Of a stretch of DNA of 64,000 nucleotides, positions 56,361 to 64,000 are shown in pieces. The DNA is taken from NCBI RefSeq assembly GCF_900094585.1, contig NZ_FMAG01000002.1, positions 1 to 64,000 on the forward strand. The letters are read 5' to 3'. The notes below the pieces were generated by a model, which had not been told where the DNA came from, ran no database searches, and saw only the letters and a list, made by a program, of their open reading frames with translations. Source of the DNA: Martinezella multihospitum (GTDB taxonomy: Bacteria; Pseudomonadota; Alphaproteobacteria; Rhizobiales; Rhizobiaceae). Positions within the stretch are counted from its first letter, which is position 1, and each line of letters starts with the position of its first letter. The translations under genes and the position numbers were made by a program.

Positions 56361-57236
56361 ATGCGTGTTTGCCTTTCGTCGACGATGTCAGTCGCCCGGC
56401 TCCTGGCGCGTGCGGTATTGATCGTCACCTCCTGCGCCTTGCCGCTGGCCGCCCAGGAGACGAAGCCGCAGAACCTGCCGATCCTGTTCGATGCGCGCGA
56501 ACGTCTGCCGAAACCGGACCTATCCTCGCTGGTCAGGCTGCGCTTCCTGACGTCGATCGATTTTCCGCCCTTCAACTTTCTCGATCAGAATGGCAAGCTC
56601 ACGGGCTTCCATGTCGAGCTTGCGCGCAAGATCTGCGACGAGCTCGCAATAGCGGACAAATGCCAGATCCAGGCCCTGCCCTTCGGCGAATTGCAGGGCG
56701 CGCTTGCCGCTTCGCAAGGCGATGCCGTCATCGCCGGCGTTGCTGTTACACCCGAGCTGCGCAAGACCTTCAGCTTTTCGCGGCCCTTCCTGATGTTGCC
56801 GGCCCGCTTCGTACGCAATCTCAAGGCATCGATCAGCGGTACGACAGCCGCTTCGCTCTCGGGACATCCGGTCGGCGTCGTCAAGGGCACGGTGCATGAG
56901 GCAATGCTGACGGCCTTCTTCCCGGCCATCAAGCCGGTGCCGTTCGACGACAAGGATGGACTTCTTGCCGCCGTCAAGGACGGCAAGGTCGATGCGGCAT
57001 TTGCCGATGGCCTGCAGCTTTCCTTCTGGGTCTCGTCGCCGGCGGCGGAAAAATGCTGTGCTCTGTTTGACGGCCCCTACCTGTCGCAGCAATTTCTCGG
57101 CGAAGGCATGACCATCATGCTGCGTCAGCAGGATGCCGATCTGACGGCCGCGATCAACCATGCGCTTGCCACCCTTTCGCGCGATGGCAGGCTGCAGGAA
57201 ATCTATCTGCGCTATTTCCCTTACGGGCTTTACTGA
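56361..57236 (+). CDS. Periplasmic amino-acid-type binding protein (SBP_bac_3)
   Basis: 291 residues with a signal peptide (VARLLARAVLIVTSCALPLA, cut near AAQ-E). The SBP_3 fold is shown by TSIDFPPFNFLDQNGKLTGF, VELARKICDELAI and AVIAGVAVTPELRKTFSFSR. No permease or ATPase adjoins, so it is either an orphan partner of a distant transporter or a signalling protein. Its neighbour is a chemoreceptor. A GTG start at 56316 is an alternative. Confidence 0.8.
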   Translation: MRVCLSSTMSVARLLARAVLIVTSCALPLAAQETKPQNLPILFDARERLPKPDLSSLVRLRFLTSIDFPPFNFLDQNGKLTGFHVELARKICDELAIADKCQIQALPFGELQGALAASQGDAVIAGVAVTPELRKTFSFSRPFLMLPARFVRNLKASISGTTAASLSGHPVGVVKGTVHEAMLTAFFPAIKPVPFDDKDGLLAAVKDGKVDAAFADGLQLSFWVSSPAAEKCCALFDGPYLSQQFLGEGMTIMLRQQDADLTAAINHALATLSRDGRLQEIYLRYFPYGLY

Positions 57237-57260
57237 TTAGCGCAATTTCGGGAAAAGCCT

Positions 57261-57674
57261 CTAGGCCTTGCGGTAGCGGGCGATCGCGCTGCGCTCGATG
57301 GCCGCGCAGGTCAGCTTGTCGAGGCCAAGACGGTCGCGAAGGAGGCTGAGCAGGCGCAATTCCTCGGCCTTGACCGACAGGTCGGCCGAAGCGACTTCGA
57401 CGGCCAGCGCATAGGCCGTGTCGTAGAGACGGGCAGGAAGCGTATCGCGCACGGTTTCGAGCACGATGTCGAGCCCTTCATTGCTGGCCAGAAGCTTGGC
57501 GCAATCACGGGAGACGGAAATCAGCTTCTCGTCGTCGAACCCCTTGAAGACCGGCAGGGCGTGAATGAGTTCTCCGATGCGGCTGAGTTCCCGGTCGTTC
57601 ATCGTGCGGTCGACGGCCGAGGCCAGTACCATGACGTAGATCAGGGCCTCGTGAGCAGAAAGCGGCTTGTTCAT
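57261..57674 (-). CDS. TerB-like protein
   Basis: 137 residues, all-helical TerB fold (ALIYVMVLASAVDRTMNDRE; acidic pairs typical of the metal-binding core, SVKAEELRLLSLLRDRLGLD). No other ter genes nearby, so tellurite resistance is not implied. Function unknown. Confidence 0.82.
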   Translation of the reverse strand: MNKPLSAHEALIYVMVLASAVDRTMNDRELSRIGELIHALPVFKGFDDEKLISVSRDCAKLLASNEGLDIVLETVRDTLPARLYDTAYALAVEVASADLSVKAEELRLLSLLRDRLGLDKLTCAAIERSAIARYRKA

Positions 57675-57735
57675 GACAGGCGAAGTCCTTTGAATTTGGC
57701 AAGCTGAAAAGTCGCGCGTCTCATGGCAAAAGTTA

Positions 57736-57779
57736 CTGCATAATTCCTTAAATCGGAATCGATTTAAGGAATTATGCAG
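57736..57779. repeat. Perfect 20-bp inverted repeat
   Basis: CTGCATAATTCCTTAAATCG and its exact reverse complement flank a GAAT loop. It lies 61 bp upstream of the terB start and 72 bp after the nuclease-like stop. This resembles widespread Rhizobiaceae intergenic palindromes. Confidence 0.8.
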
Positions 57780-57851
57780 CGGATTAAAAGCGCTACAGCG
57801 ACCTTTGCGCGCATATATGACGCGCGGCGCTGTCGTGGCGGAAGCAAGGCG

Positions 57852-59141
57852 TCAGATCGGATTGAGCGGGTCTTCCTTGCGCAAAGCCGGTCCGAGCGTC
57901 GATTTTCCATTCTTGCGCGGGTCGTCGCCATACATGCCGCGCTTCTTCTGCTTGGCCTCGTCGACGAGTGACGCAAGCGGCGAACCTGGCTCCGGATCGG
58001 CCCAGCCGAAGCGCACCAGCCAGGCGCTCAGATCGACGCGGACATAGCGGCAGGCGCCTTTGACTGTGCCTTTCCAGTTGGCATCGGGCACATCGCAATC
58101 GATCGATCGGCCGCGCAGATACATGCGGAATGCCGTGCGCGCAGCCTGGCCGCAGGGCCAGTCCTTCCCGCTCGGGCCGGTGCACATTCGGTCGACGTCG
58201 GTCGGAACAATCCCGCTGAGCTGTACGCTCCTGCCTGATATGGTCAATATGCCAGCCTGATCCGAGAAGGGGCGGACGAGTTCGATCGTTGTCGTCTGCT
58301 CCTGTGGCTGGGATGCGGGATCAAGCGCTGCCTGTCCGGACTGAGGCGCCGGCTGAGCCTGCTGCTGTGGCGACTCCGGCGGCAGGGTTCGATGTTCGGT
58401 CGCCGCCGTCTCCCTGTCGATCTGGTCGGCCGGTATCCGGTTGTCCGAGACGGGATCGGTCTTGGCCTGGTCGTCAGACGCTGCCTCCGATGGAGCGGCA
58501 GCCGCCTTGTCCGGCGTGGTTTCGCTTGGCTGCGGGACCTGGGCCAGGGACGTGGCAGCGTCCTTGCCGCTCGCCGTATCTGTCGCAAGCGGCGACGCTT
58601 GCGTTTCCTCTGGCTTCGTCGATGCGTCGTTCGAACGTGCGGGGTCGGTCGGAACCTTGTTGTCCTGCTGCGTCACCGGCTCCGCTGCCGCCGTTTTGTT
58701 TTCCTCGGCCTTAGTCTCGTCGCCGTCGCTTGCCGCCGCAGCCGCCGCCATGGCAGCGGCGGATAGCTCGGGACTGCTGTCGGAGCTGCTTGTCGATGGG
58801 GACGCTGTTGCGAGGATCGTTGCCTTATCCTTCGTTGCTTGCGTGGCCGAGCCGGCGGCCTGCGCTACCGGTTGGCCTTCCGATTGCGCCTGACCAGAAT
58901 TCGTGTCGCTCTGCTTCGTGGTTTTGGCAGGCTTGGGTGCCTCGATAGCCTTTGATGGCGTGGTGTCGGCCTTGGCGGTCTCGCTCGGCGCAGTCGCAGC
59001 CGGCTTGCTTTCGGCTGTCGTGTCGCTGTGGCCGCGGTGAGGCAGGTTGAAACCACGCTCGCTGACCTGAATCGCGACGAGGGTCAACCAAGAACCGACG
59101 ATCGTGCCTGCCACACCTGCGAGCCAAATATTACGACGCAT
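57852..59141 (-). CDS. Membrane-anchored SNase-like protein with long low-complexity linker
   Basis: 429 residues. An N-terminal anchor (IWLAGVAGTIVGSWLTLVAI) is followed by about 260 residues very rich in Ala, Ser, Thr, Pro, Gln, Asp and Glu (disordered). A C-terminal domain of about 130 residues has the thermonuclease layout (ISGRSVQLSGIVPTD; CGQAARTAFRMYLRGRSIDC; VRFGWADPEPGSPL). The catalytic Arg/Glu set of staphylococcal nuclease is not obvious, so activity is doubtful. Extra Cys pairs suggest a periplasmic location. Confidence 0.72.
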   Translation of the reverse strand: MRRNIWLAGVAGTIVGSWLTLVAIQVSERGFNLPHRGHSDTTAESKPAATAPSETAKADTTPSKAIEAPKPAKTTKQSDTNSGQAQSEGQPVAQAAGSATQATKDKATILATASPSTSSSDSSPELSAAAMAAAAAASDGDETKAEENKTAAAEPVTQQDNKVPTDPARSNDASTKPEETQASPLATDTASGKDAATSLAQVPQPSETTPDKAAAAPSEAASDDQAKTDPVSDNRIPADQIDRETAATEHRTLPPESPQQQAQPAPQSGQAALDPASQPQEQTTTIELVRPFSDQAGILTISGRSVQLSGIVPTDVDRMCTGPSGKDWPCGQAARTAFRMYLRGRSIDCDVPDANWKGTVKGACRYVRVDLSAWLVRFGWADPEPGSPLASLVDEAKQKKRGMYGDDPRKNGKSTLGPALRKEDPLNPI

Positions 59142-59156
59142 AACGAGAAAACTTTC

Positions 59157-59825
59157 CTATTGGCTGGCCCAAATGATCCGGGCAATCCATTCCACATCCG
59201 CAAGATCGAAGCTGCGGTTGGGGTGCTCGGGATTGAGCGACAAAAGCTCAATCGACTTGGCGCTCTGCCTCAGCAGGACCTTGGCCATGACTTCGCCTTC
59301 GCGGGTCTTCACGACGACACGATCGTTTTTCCTGATCTGAGCACCTGGCTCGACAATCAGAATATCCCCGTCGCGATAGAGCGGCAACATGCTTTCGCCC
59401 TGCACCTCGAGTGCATAGGCGCCGGTCCCGTGCCCGGCAGCGACGGGAAATTCCACCATGTCCCAGCCCTGACCGGCGGGAAAGCCGCCATCGTCGAAGA
59501 AGCCGCCTGCACCCGCTTGGGCAAAGCCGAGCAGCGGTATGGCGTTGCCAGCTGGCAAAATCCCGTTGGGTGGAGTCGTAGCGCCCGGCGGCTCGGCGGG
59601 CCGGATGAAGCTCAGGAACTGCTCCAGGCTGGCACCCGTCGCATCGAGGATCTTGGCGATCGATTCCGTCGAGGGCCAGCGCAGACGTCCGTCCTGGCTC
59701 AGCCGCTTCGATTTGTTGAAGGAGGTGGCGTCGAGCCCGGCGCGACGGGCGAGACCGGAAGGGGTCAGGGCATGTCGCTCGGCAAGCCGGTCGATCGCCC
59801 CCCATATCTGCTCGTGTGACAGCAT
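59157..59825 (-). CDS. S24-type (LexA/CI-like) repressor
   Basis: 222 residues. An N-terminal XRE-like HTH (LTPSGLARRAGLDATSFNKS) is followed by a peptidase S24 domain with Ser in VQGESMLPLYRDGD and the Lys in GEVMAKVLL. It could undergo self-cleavage like CI/LexA. No phage genes surround it, so it is a chromosomal regulator. It lies 15 bp after the nuclease-like gene's start and upstream of it on the same strand, so the two may be cotranscribed. Confidence 0.85.
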   Translation of the reverse strand: MLSHEQIWGAIDRLAERHALTPSGLARRAGLDATSFNKSKRLSQDGRLRWPSTESIAKILDATGASLEQFLSFIRPAEPPGATTPPNGILPAGNAIPLLGFAQAGAGGFFDDGGFPAGQGWDMVEFPVAAGHGTGAYALEVQGESMLPLYRDGDILIVEPGAQIRKNDRVVVKTREGEVMAKVLLRQSAKSIELLSLNPEHPNRSFDLADVEWIARIIWASQ

Positions 59826-59964
59826 CGCCGCTCGGTATCCGCGCGCCGGCTTGCCCGGCGCTCTGCTCTTTAGAAAACGTTAACCGAGGCATTTTGCCGA
59901 GTAAAGTCCGGCATAGGAATAGGGTCCTTTATCCCCGTGCTTTCGCCCGCGGTTTTCGGCGGGC

Positions 59965-60393
59965 TCAGGTCTTCTGCGGCTGCGGCTTGACGTCCGGCTG
60001 TTCGTTCTGGAATTCTTTCGCCATGCCCATGAAGCCGCGCATGAATTTCTGCATGATGCCAAGCGTGCGGTCGATCTCGGCGTCATCCGGGAGGCTTGAG
60101 CCCTTGTTTGCGGCAACGGTCTTTTCGAGCTTCGTCACGCGGTCGGAAAGCCGATCCAGCTCGTCGTTATAGGCGCTGCGCTCGTCGGCGGCCATGCGGC
60201 AGACGAGATTGCCGCTTTGGTCCTGGCAGATGGACATGGCGCCGGTCTGCTTGTCGAGACGGATGAAATGATCGCCGCTGCGCTCCAGCTGGAAGCGTTC
60301 CGCATCCGGTTCGGCCGATAGAGCCGGCGTGGAGAGAAGAAAAGTAACAGGCAGAAGCATGGCCGCAAGGACGATTTTCAGTTCCTTCGTCAT
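59965..60393 (-). CDS. Small secreted protein with coiled coil
   Basis: 142 residues from ATG 60393 with GGAGG upstream. Signal peptide (LKIVLAAMLLPVTFLLSTPA, cut near LSA-EP). The mature part has ICQDQSGNLVC with two Cys, then a heptad-like stretch (DELDRLSDRVTKLEKTVAAN) and a Met/Phe-rich segment. No family recognised; probably conserved in Rhizobiales. Confidence 0.7.
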   Translation of the reverse strand: MTKELKIVLAAMLLPVTFLLSTPALSAEPDAERFQLERSGDHFIRLDKQTGAMSICQDQSGNLVCRMAADERSAYNDELDRLSDRVTKLEKTVAANKGSSLPDDAEIDRTLGIMQKFMRGFMGMAKEFQNEQPDVKPQPQKT

Positions 60394-60498
60394 GTCATCC
60401 TCCGGATTTTCTGCGTTAAACCTTAAATCCATTACGGAAACCGTGGACATCGGCTGATGTTTTCGTGCAAAGCCCTATCAGGACAGCTTTACAGAGGG

Positions 60499-60855
60499 AT
60501 GATGATCGCCATGCCAGTGGTTTACAAGATCGTGCCGGATGCGCTCTGGCAGCAAGCCAGGCAAACCGGCGTTTTTCATGGCGCGGCAATCGATCTGACC
60601 GACGGCTACATTCATCTCTCCACCGCGAAACAGGCAAAGAAAACAGCCGAGCTTTATTTTGCGGGGCAGACCGGCCTGTTGCTGGTGGCGGTCAACGGCG
60701 ATGCACTTGGAGATAAGCTGGTCTTCGAACCCTCGCGCGGCGGCGATCTCTTCCCGCATCTCTATGCGCCGCTGCCGCTTTCGGCCGTGCTCTGGGAAAA
60801 GCCGCTGCTGATCGGCGAAGATGGTTGTCACACCTTTCCGGAGATGGCGGAATGA
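60499..60855 (+). CDS. DUF952 family protein
   Basis: 118 residues from ATG 60499 (ATG 60511 equally possible, as AGAGGG precedes both). DUF952 marks: VYKIVPDALWQQA, DGYIHLSTAKQA and the end PHLYAPLPLSAVLW. It overlaps pyrD by ATGA, so the two are cotranslated, as in other rhizobia. Function unknown; the fold is related to ADP-ribosyl-type proteins. Confidence 0.82.
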   Translation: MMIAMPVVYKIVPDALWQQARQTGVFHGAAIDLTDGYIHLSTAKQAKKTAELYFAGQTGLLLVAVNGDALGDKLVFEPSRGGDLFPHLYAPLPLSAVLWEKPLLIGEDGCHTFPEMAE

Positions 60856-61940
60856 TCGGCACCTTTCGCGATCTCGGCCGGCGCGGCCTGTTCCTGTTCG
60901 ATCCGGAAACCGCGCACGGCATGTCGATAGCTGCGCTGAAATCGGGGCTGGTTCCGGCTTGCCGCATCAGCGCCGATCCTCGCCTGCGCCAGACCGTGGC
61001 CGGCCTCGATTTTGCCAATCCCATCGGCATGGCCGCCGGCTATGACAAGAATGCCGAAGTGCCGGAGGCGCTGCTGAGGCTCGGCTTCGGCTTTACCGAG
61101 ATCGGCACGGTGACGCCGAAGGCGCAGTCGGGCAACCCACGCCCGCGCATCTTCCGCCTGGTCGAGGACGAAGGCGTCATCAACCGCCTCGGCTTCAACA
61201 ATGAGGGCCATGAGGCAGCATTTCAGCGGCTCAAAACCATTCGCGGCAACGGCATCATCGGCGTCAACATCGGCGCCAACAAGGATAGCGCCGACCGCAT
61301 CGCCGATTATGTTGCCGGCATCCGCCGTTTCTATTCCGTCGCGCGCTATTTCACCGCCAATATTTCCTCGCCGAACACGCCGGGCCTGCGCGATCTGCAG
61401 GCCCGCGAAAGCCTGTCGTCCCTGCTATGGGCCGTGCTTGCCGCCCGCGACGAGGAAGCGGCGAAGGCCGGCAAGCGCATTCCCGTCTTCCTCAAGATCG
61501 CGCCCGATCTGACCGAGGAGGGCATGGACGATATCGCCGCCGAAGTTCTGTCGCATGCGCTCGACGGCCTGATCGTCTCCAACACCACGCTGTCGCGCGA
61601 TGGATTGAAGGATCAGCGTCAGGCGAAAGAGGCTGGCGGCCTATCCGGCAAGCCGGTCTTCGAGAAATCGACCATCGTATTGGCCAAGATGCGGCGCCGC
61701 GTCGGTGCGGCCTTGCCGATCATCGGCGTTGGCGGTGTCTCGTCATCAGAGACTGCGCTGGAAAAGATCAAGGCCGGTGCCGATCTCGTGCAGCTCTATT
61801 CCTGCATGGTCTATGAGGGGCCGGGATTGCCGGGACAGGTCGTCACCGGTCTGTCGAAGCTGCTCGATCGCGAACGCGTCGGCTCGATCCGCGATTTGCG
61901 CGACACAAAGCTGGATTACTGGGCGAACCGGAACGTCTGA
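60852..61940 (+). CDS. pyrD: Dihydroorotate dehydrogenase, quinone-type (class 2)
   Basis: 362 residues; oxidises dihydroorotate to orotate using FMN and quinone at the inner membrane. The N-terminal helical extension of class 2 is present (1-40). NISSPNTPGLRDLQ holds the catalytic Ser; IGVGGVSSSETALEKI is the FMN phosphate site. Third pyrimidine gene in the window. It overlaps the convergent MATE gene by 25 bp. Confidence 0.95.
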   Translation: MIGTFRDLGRRGLFLFDPETAHGMSIAALKSGLVPACRISADPRLRQTVAGLDFANPIGMAAGYDKNAEVPEALLRLGFGFTEIGTVTPKAQSGNPRPRIFRLVEDEGVINRLGFNNEGHEAAFQRLKTIRGNGIIGVNIGANKDSADRIADYVAGIRRFYSVARYFTANISSPNTPGLRDLQARESLSSLLWAVLAARDEEAAKAGKRIPVFLKIAPDLTEEGMDDIAAEVLSHALDGLIVSNTTLSRDGLKDQRQAKEAGGLSGKPVFEKSTIVLAKMRRRVGAALPIIGVGGVSSSETALEKIKAGADLVQLYSCMVYEGPGLPGQVVTGLSKLLDRERVGSIRDLRDTKLDYWANRNV

Positions 61941-63265
61941 TCCGCCCGCTTCTTCAGGCCCATGGCCAGGAAGATGCCGCGAAACAGCAGGAAGGCATTC
62001 ATGGCCAGCCACAGGCCGTGATTGCCGAGCGTCGGAACGAAGACGGCAAGTGCTATCAAATAGCCGCCGAAGGACAGCAGCATCTTGTTACGCATCTCGC
62101 GCGACCATGTGGCGCCGATGAAGACGCCGTCCATCAAAAAGGCGAGCGCGCCGGTCAGGCCCGTGATCGCAGCCCAGGGGAGATAGGTTCCGGCAGCAAT
62201 GCGAACCTCCTCCGAGGTTGTCAGCAGGCGGATCAGCGCCGGTCCGACCGTGAAGAAGAAGATGGCGGCGGCAAGTGCCAGCCCGAAGGACCAGAGCGCC
62301 GTCAGTTTCAAGCCTCGCTCGAAGGCCGGCCGATAGTTGGCACCGATCGAGCGGCCGGTGATCTGCTCGGCGGCATTCGCGAGCCCGTCGAGATAATAGC
62401 CGGATAACAAAAAGAAGTTCATCAGCACGGCATTGGCGGCGAGCATGACCGCGCCAAAGCTGTTGCCGATACGCGTCATCAGCGTGAAGGCGCCGATCAG
62501 AACGAAGGTGCGGATCAGAATATCGCGGTTGAGTGCGAAGAGCTGGGTGAGCTTGGTGCGCGAGAACAGCTCCGCGCGCGGCGGGCGCTCCTCGCCGGCA
62601 AAGCTGCGCAGCACGATGAAAAGCCCGAGCAGCATACCGCTCGCCTCGCCGATCAGCGTGCCCCAGGCAACGCCCGCCACACCCCAGCCAAGATAGAGCC
62701 CGAGCAGGATGGCGAGCACGATGTTGACGCCGTTGATGACGGTCTGCAGCAAGAGCCCGATGCGACCCTGGCCGCGGCCGAGCACGAAGCCGAGTAGCGC
62801 GTAATTGGCAAGCGCTGCCGGGCCTGAAAGCATACGGATGGAGAAATAGGTGCGTGTCGCATCCGCGATGCCGCCTTCCGGCCCCATGAGCTTGAGGCCG
62901 AGCCAAAGGAGAAGAGGCGACAAAAGCACGATCAGGACACCTGATGTGAGCGCCGATATCAGCGCTCGCCGGAAGACGGCCTGCTGTTCGTGCCGATCGT
63001 GACGGCCATAGGCCTGCGCGGTCAGCCCTGTCGTTGAGGCGCGCAGAAAGTTGAAGCTTGAGAAAAGGAGATCGAACAGCACGGCGCCGATCGCAAGGCC
63101 GGCGAGCGCATCGGGCTGGCCCATATGGCCTACCACGGCCGTATCGACAAGGCCGAGCAGCGGTGTCGTCATGAAGCCGAGCGTCATGGGAAGTGCGATC
63201 GACAGCACGAGCCGATGCGTCACGTCGAAGGGCAGAACCCTCCGGCTCCCTTGCTGGACATCCAT
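61916..63265 (-). CDS. MATE-family efflux transporter (DinF-like)
   Basis: 449 residues, 12 membrane helices, two MatE repeats (LVLSIALPMTLGFMTTPLLG at the start; second repeat near 235). The DinF branch is suggested by GLVDTAVVGHMG. Exports cationic compounds with H+ or Na+. GAGGAG precedes the start at a longish distance. Followed by the CAP gene's strand upstream; its 3' end overlaps pyrD. Confidence 0.88.
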   Translation of the reverse strand: MDVQQGSRRVLPFDVTHRLVLSIALPMTLGFMTTPLLGLVDTAVVGHMGQPDALAGLAIGAVLFDLLFSSFNFLRASTTGLTAQAYGRHDRHEQQAVFRRALISALTSGVLIVLLSPLLLWLGLKLMGPEGGIADATRTYFSIRMLSGPAALANYALLGFVLGRGQGRIGLLLQTVINGVNIVLAILLGLYLGWGVAGVAWGTLIGEASGMLLGLFIVLRSFAGEERPPRAELFSRTKLTQLFALNRDILIRTFVLIGAFTLMTRIGNSFGAVMLAANAVLMNFFLLSGYYLDGLANAAEQITGRSIGANYRPAFERGLKLTALWSFGLALAAAIFFFTVGPALIRLLTTSEEVRIAAGTYLPWAAITGLTGALAFLMDGVFIGATWSREMRNKMLLSFGGYLIALAVFVPTLGNHGLWLAMNAFLLFRGIFLAMGLKKRADQTFRFAQ

Positions 63266-63281
63266 TTGACGTTACGCCTCC

Positions 63282-63785
63282 TCAGTTCGAGGAAAGCACC
63301 ATGGACCAATAAGGCCTGTCGCCGGAAGAGGGTGCATAGGCGAGAGCAACGCCAAGCCCATCATATTTGCCGAGCATGTTGTGCAAATGCTTCGGCGAAT
63401 TGATCCAGGCCGTCACCGCCGCATTCACGTCGCGCTGGCCCTCGGCAATGTTCTCGGCTGCCGGCAGCTTGACGCCGCTTGCCTTGACCCGCTTGCCGAA
63501 ATCGTCGCCGAGGCCGATCAGGTGCTCCATCTTGCCGGCGTCCGCCATGCGCCGTGCCTGATAGACGGCGGCGGTGCTGGCCGCGGTATCGATCTTCAAG
63601 GGCGGCAAGCCGTTCTTGGCGCGCAACGCATTGACGAGCGGCAGCGCCGAAGCGGTCTGGTCGCTGGCCGGAATATTGGAAACCTTGGCGGGCGGCGTGG
63701 CGCAGCTTGCGACGGTTGCAGTGAGCGCAAGTGCGGTTAGGCGCAACGCATCGCGGCGCGTGAAAATCAGTGTCTGGGAGGTCAT
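63282..63785 (-). CDS. CAP/SCP-family lipoprotein
   Basis: 167 residues from ATG 63785. The leader has a twin-arginine start (TRRDALRLTALALTATVASC) ending in a lipobox-like VASC, so it may be a Tat-exported lipoprotein. The CAP domain shows LPLVNALRAKNGLPPLKID, MADAGKMEHLIG, AENIAEGQRD and NSPKHLHNML with the expected His/Glu. Function of bacterial CAP proteins is uncertain. Confidence 0.85.
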   Translation of the reverse strand: MTSQTLIFTRRDALRLTALALTATVASCATPPAKVSNIPASDQTASALPLVNALRAKNGLPPLKIDTAASTAAVYQARRMADAGKMEHLIGLGDDFGKRVKASGVKLPAAENIAEGQRDVNAAVTAWINSPKHLHNMLGKYDGLGVALAYAPSSGDRPYWSMVLSSN

Positions 63786-63786
63786 G

Positions 63787-64000
63787 TCAGCTGCGGTAAT
63801 TGAACAAACGAAGTATGATGAAGATGGGAATGACGATGGATGCGCCGAGCAGCACATAATCGCCAAACTCGCCGAGTGCCGCGAAACCGCTGTGCCAGAG
63901 GTCGACGAAGAAACGGCGAAGGCCATAGAGGAAATCGAGCGGCCGCCAGCCGAAGAACTTCATGACGAAGCCGACGACGAGCGACACGATGATGAGCTTC
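63787..64000 (-). CDS. Small integral membrane protein, partial (DUF6460-like)
   Basis: At least 70 residues; the frame is open to the window end, so the true start may lie outside (a GTG at 63987 is in frame). Two hydrophobic segments surround FFGWRPLDFLYGLRRFF and end GASIVIPIFIILRLFNYRS. It resembles a short Rhizobiales membrane family, as I recall DUF6460. The stop is 1 bp from the CAP start, so the two are probably cotranscribed. Confidence 0.6.
   Translation of the reverse strand, partial: KLIIVSLVVGFVMKFFGWRPLDFLYGLRRFFVDLWHSGFAALGEFGDYVLLGASIVIPIFIILRLFNYRS

Noticed and set aside
57261..57674. TerB as part of a tellurite-resistance or phage-defence ter cluster
   Set aside because: No terA, terC, terD, terZ or related genes are near; only the fold is supported.

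Overview
The window reads as chromosomal DNA of a Rhizobium/Agrobacterium-type alphaproteobacterium. The evidence is the combination of an frc fructose-uptake operon, the ppk2 / phoR-pstSCAB-phoU-phoB / gcrA / argD-argF-hslO-apaG block, a SAM-II riboswitch in front of metZ, RIME-like palindromic repeats, a DUF982 gene and a short CAP-family lipoprotein. Base composition is high GC almost throughout. The clearest AT-rich exceptions are 8.04-8.24 kb, about 27.0-29.1 kb and 45.4-45.9 kb.

Layout. 0-1.1 kb: IS110-family transposase, cut close to its 3' side by the window edge. 1.2-6.9 kb: ROK regulator frcR with a FucU/RbsD-like gene, divergent from frcBCAK. 7.0-13.3 kb: pyrC, a membrane GGDEF cyclase, a TetR-controlled two-gene unit (NmrA-like and DUF1772), pyrE and fructokinase. 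13.3-17.2 kb: inverted repeats between convergent frk and pgi, then fadD. 17.5-19 kb: a stress-type PRC-barrel gene, a glyoxalase-like gene and a YCII gene. 19-24.7 kb: an osmoprotectant ABC transporter (yehWXY/osmF type) divergent from an unusual regulator with two LysR-type HTH domains. 24.7-29.2 kb: two tandem His-rich secreted proteins, small accessory genes, an orphan lipoprotein and tRNA-Thr(CGT). 29.3-40.7 kb: nitronate monooxygenase, a membrane protein, ppk2 and the whole phosphate regulon. 40.7-49.4 kb: gcrA, arginine genes, hslO, apaG, a DnaB-like ATPase, metZ with riboswitch, long-form dcd and tRNA-Gly(CCC). 49.4-64 kb: a secreted glycosidase-like protein, LysR/MFS pair, acyltransferase, chemoreceptor, periplasmic binding protein, TerB, a nuclease-like protein, an S24 repressor, pyrD, a MATE exporter, a CAP protein and a partial membrane protein.

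How the genes work together. Fructose enters through FrcBCA and is phosphorylated by Frk; Pgi links the product to glucose-6-phosphate. Three pyrimidine genes (pyrC, pyrE, pyrD) are scattered, as is usual. The pst operon has a clear PHO box and carries its own sensor, PhoU and PhoB. gcrA has a cluster of GANTC (CcrM) sites upstream. Three genes (the PRC-barrel gene and both His-rich genes) carry GGAAC-N16/17-CGTT promoters, the motif of the alphaproteobacterial general-stress sigma factor EcfG. fadD and the nitronate monooxygenase share related TTGACGT/ACGTCAA palindromes, suggesting one acyl-CoA-type regulator.

The most unusual items are the two-HTH LysR protein beside the osmoprotectant operon, the duplicated EcfG-promoted His/Tyr-rich secreted proteins, the GANTC cluster and an unexplained terminator in the gcrA-argD gap, and the possible bridge-RNA segment of the IS110 element.
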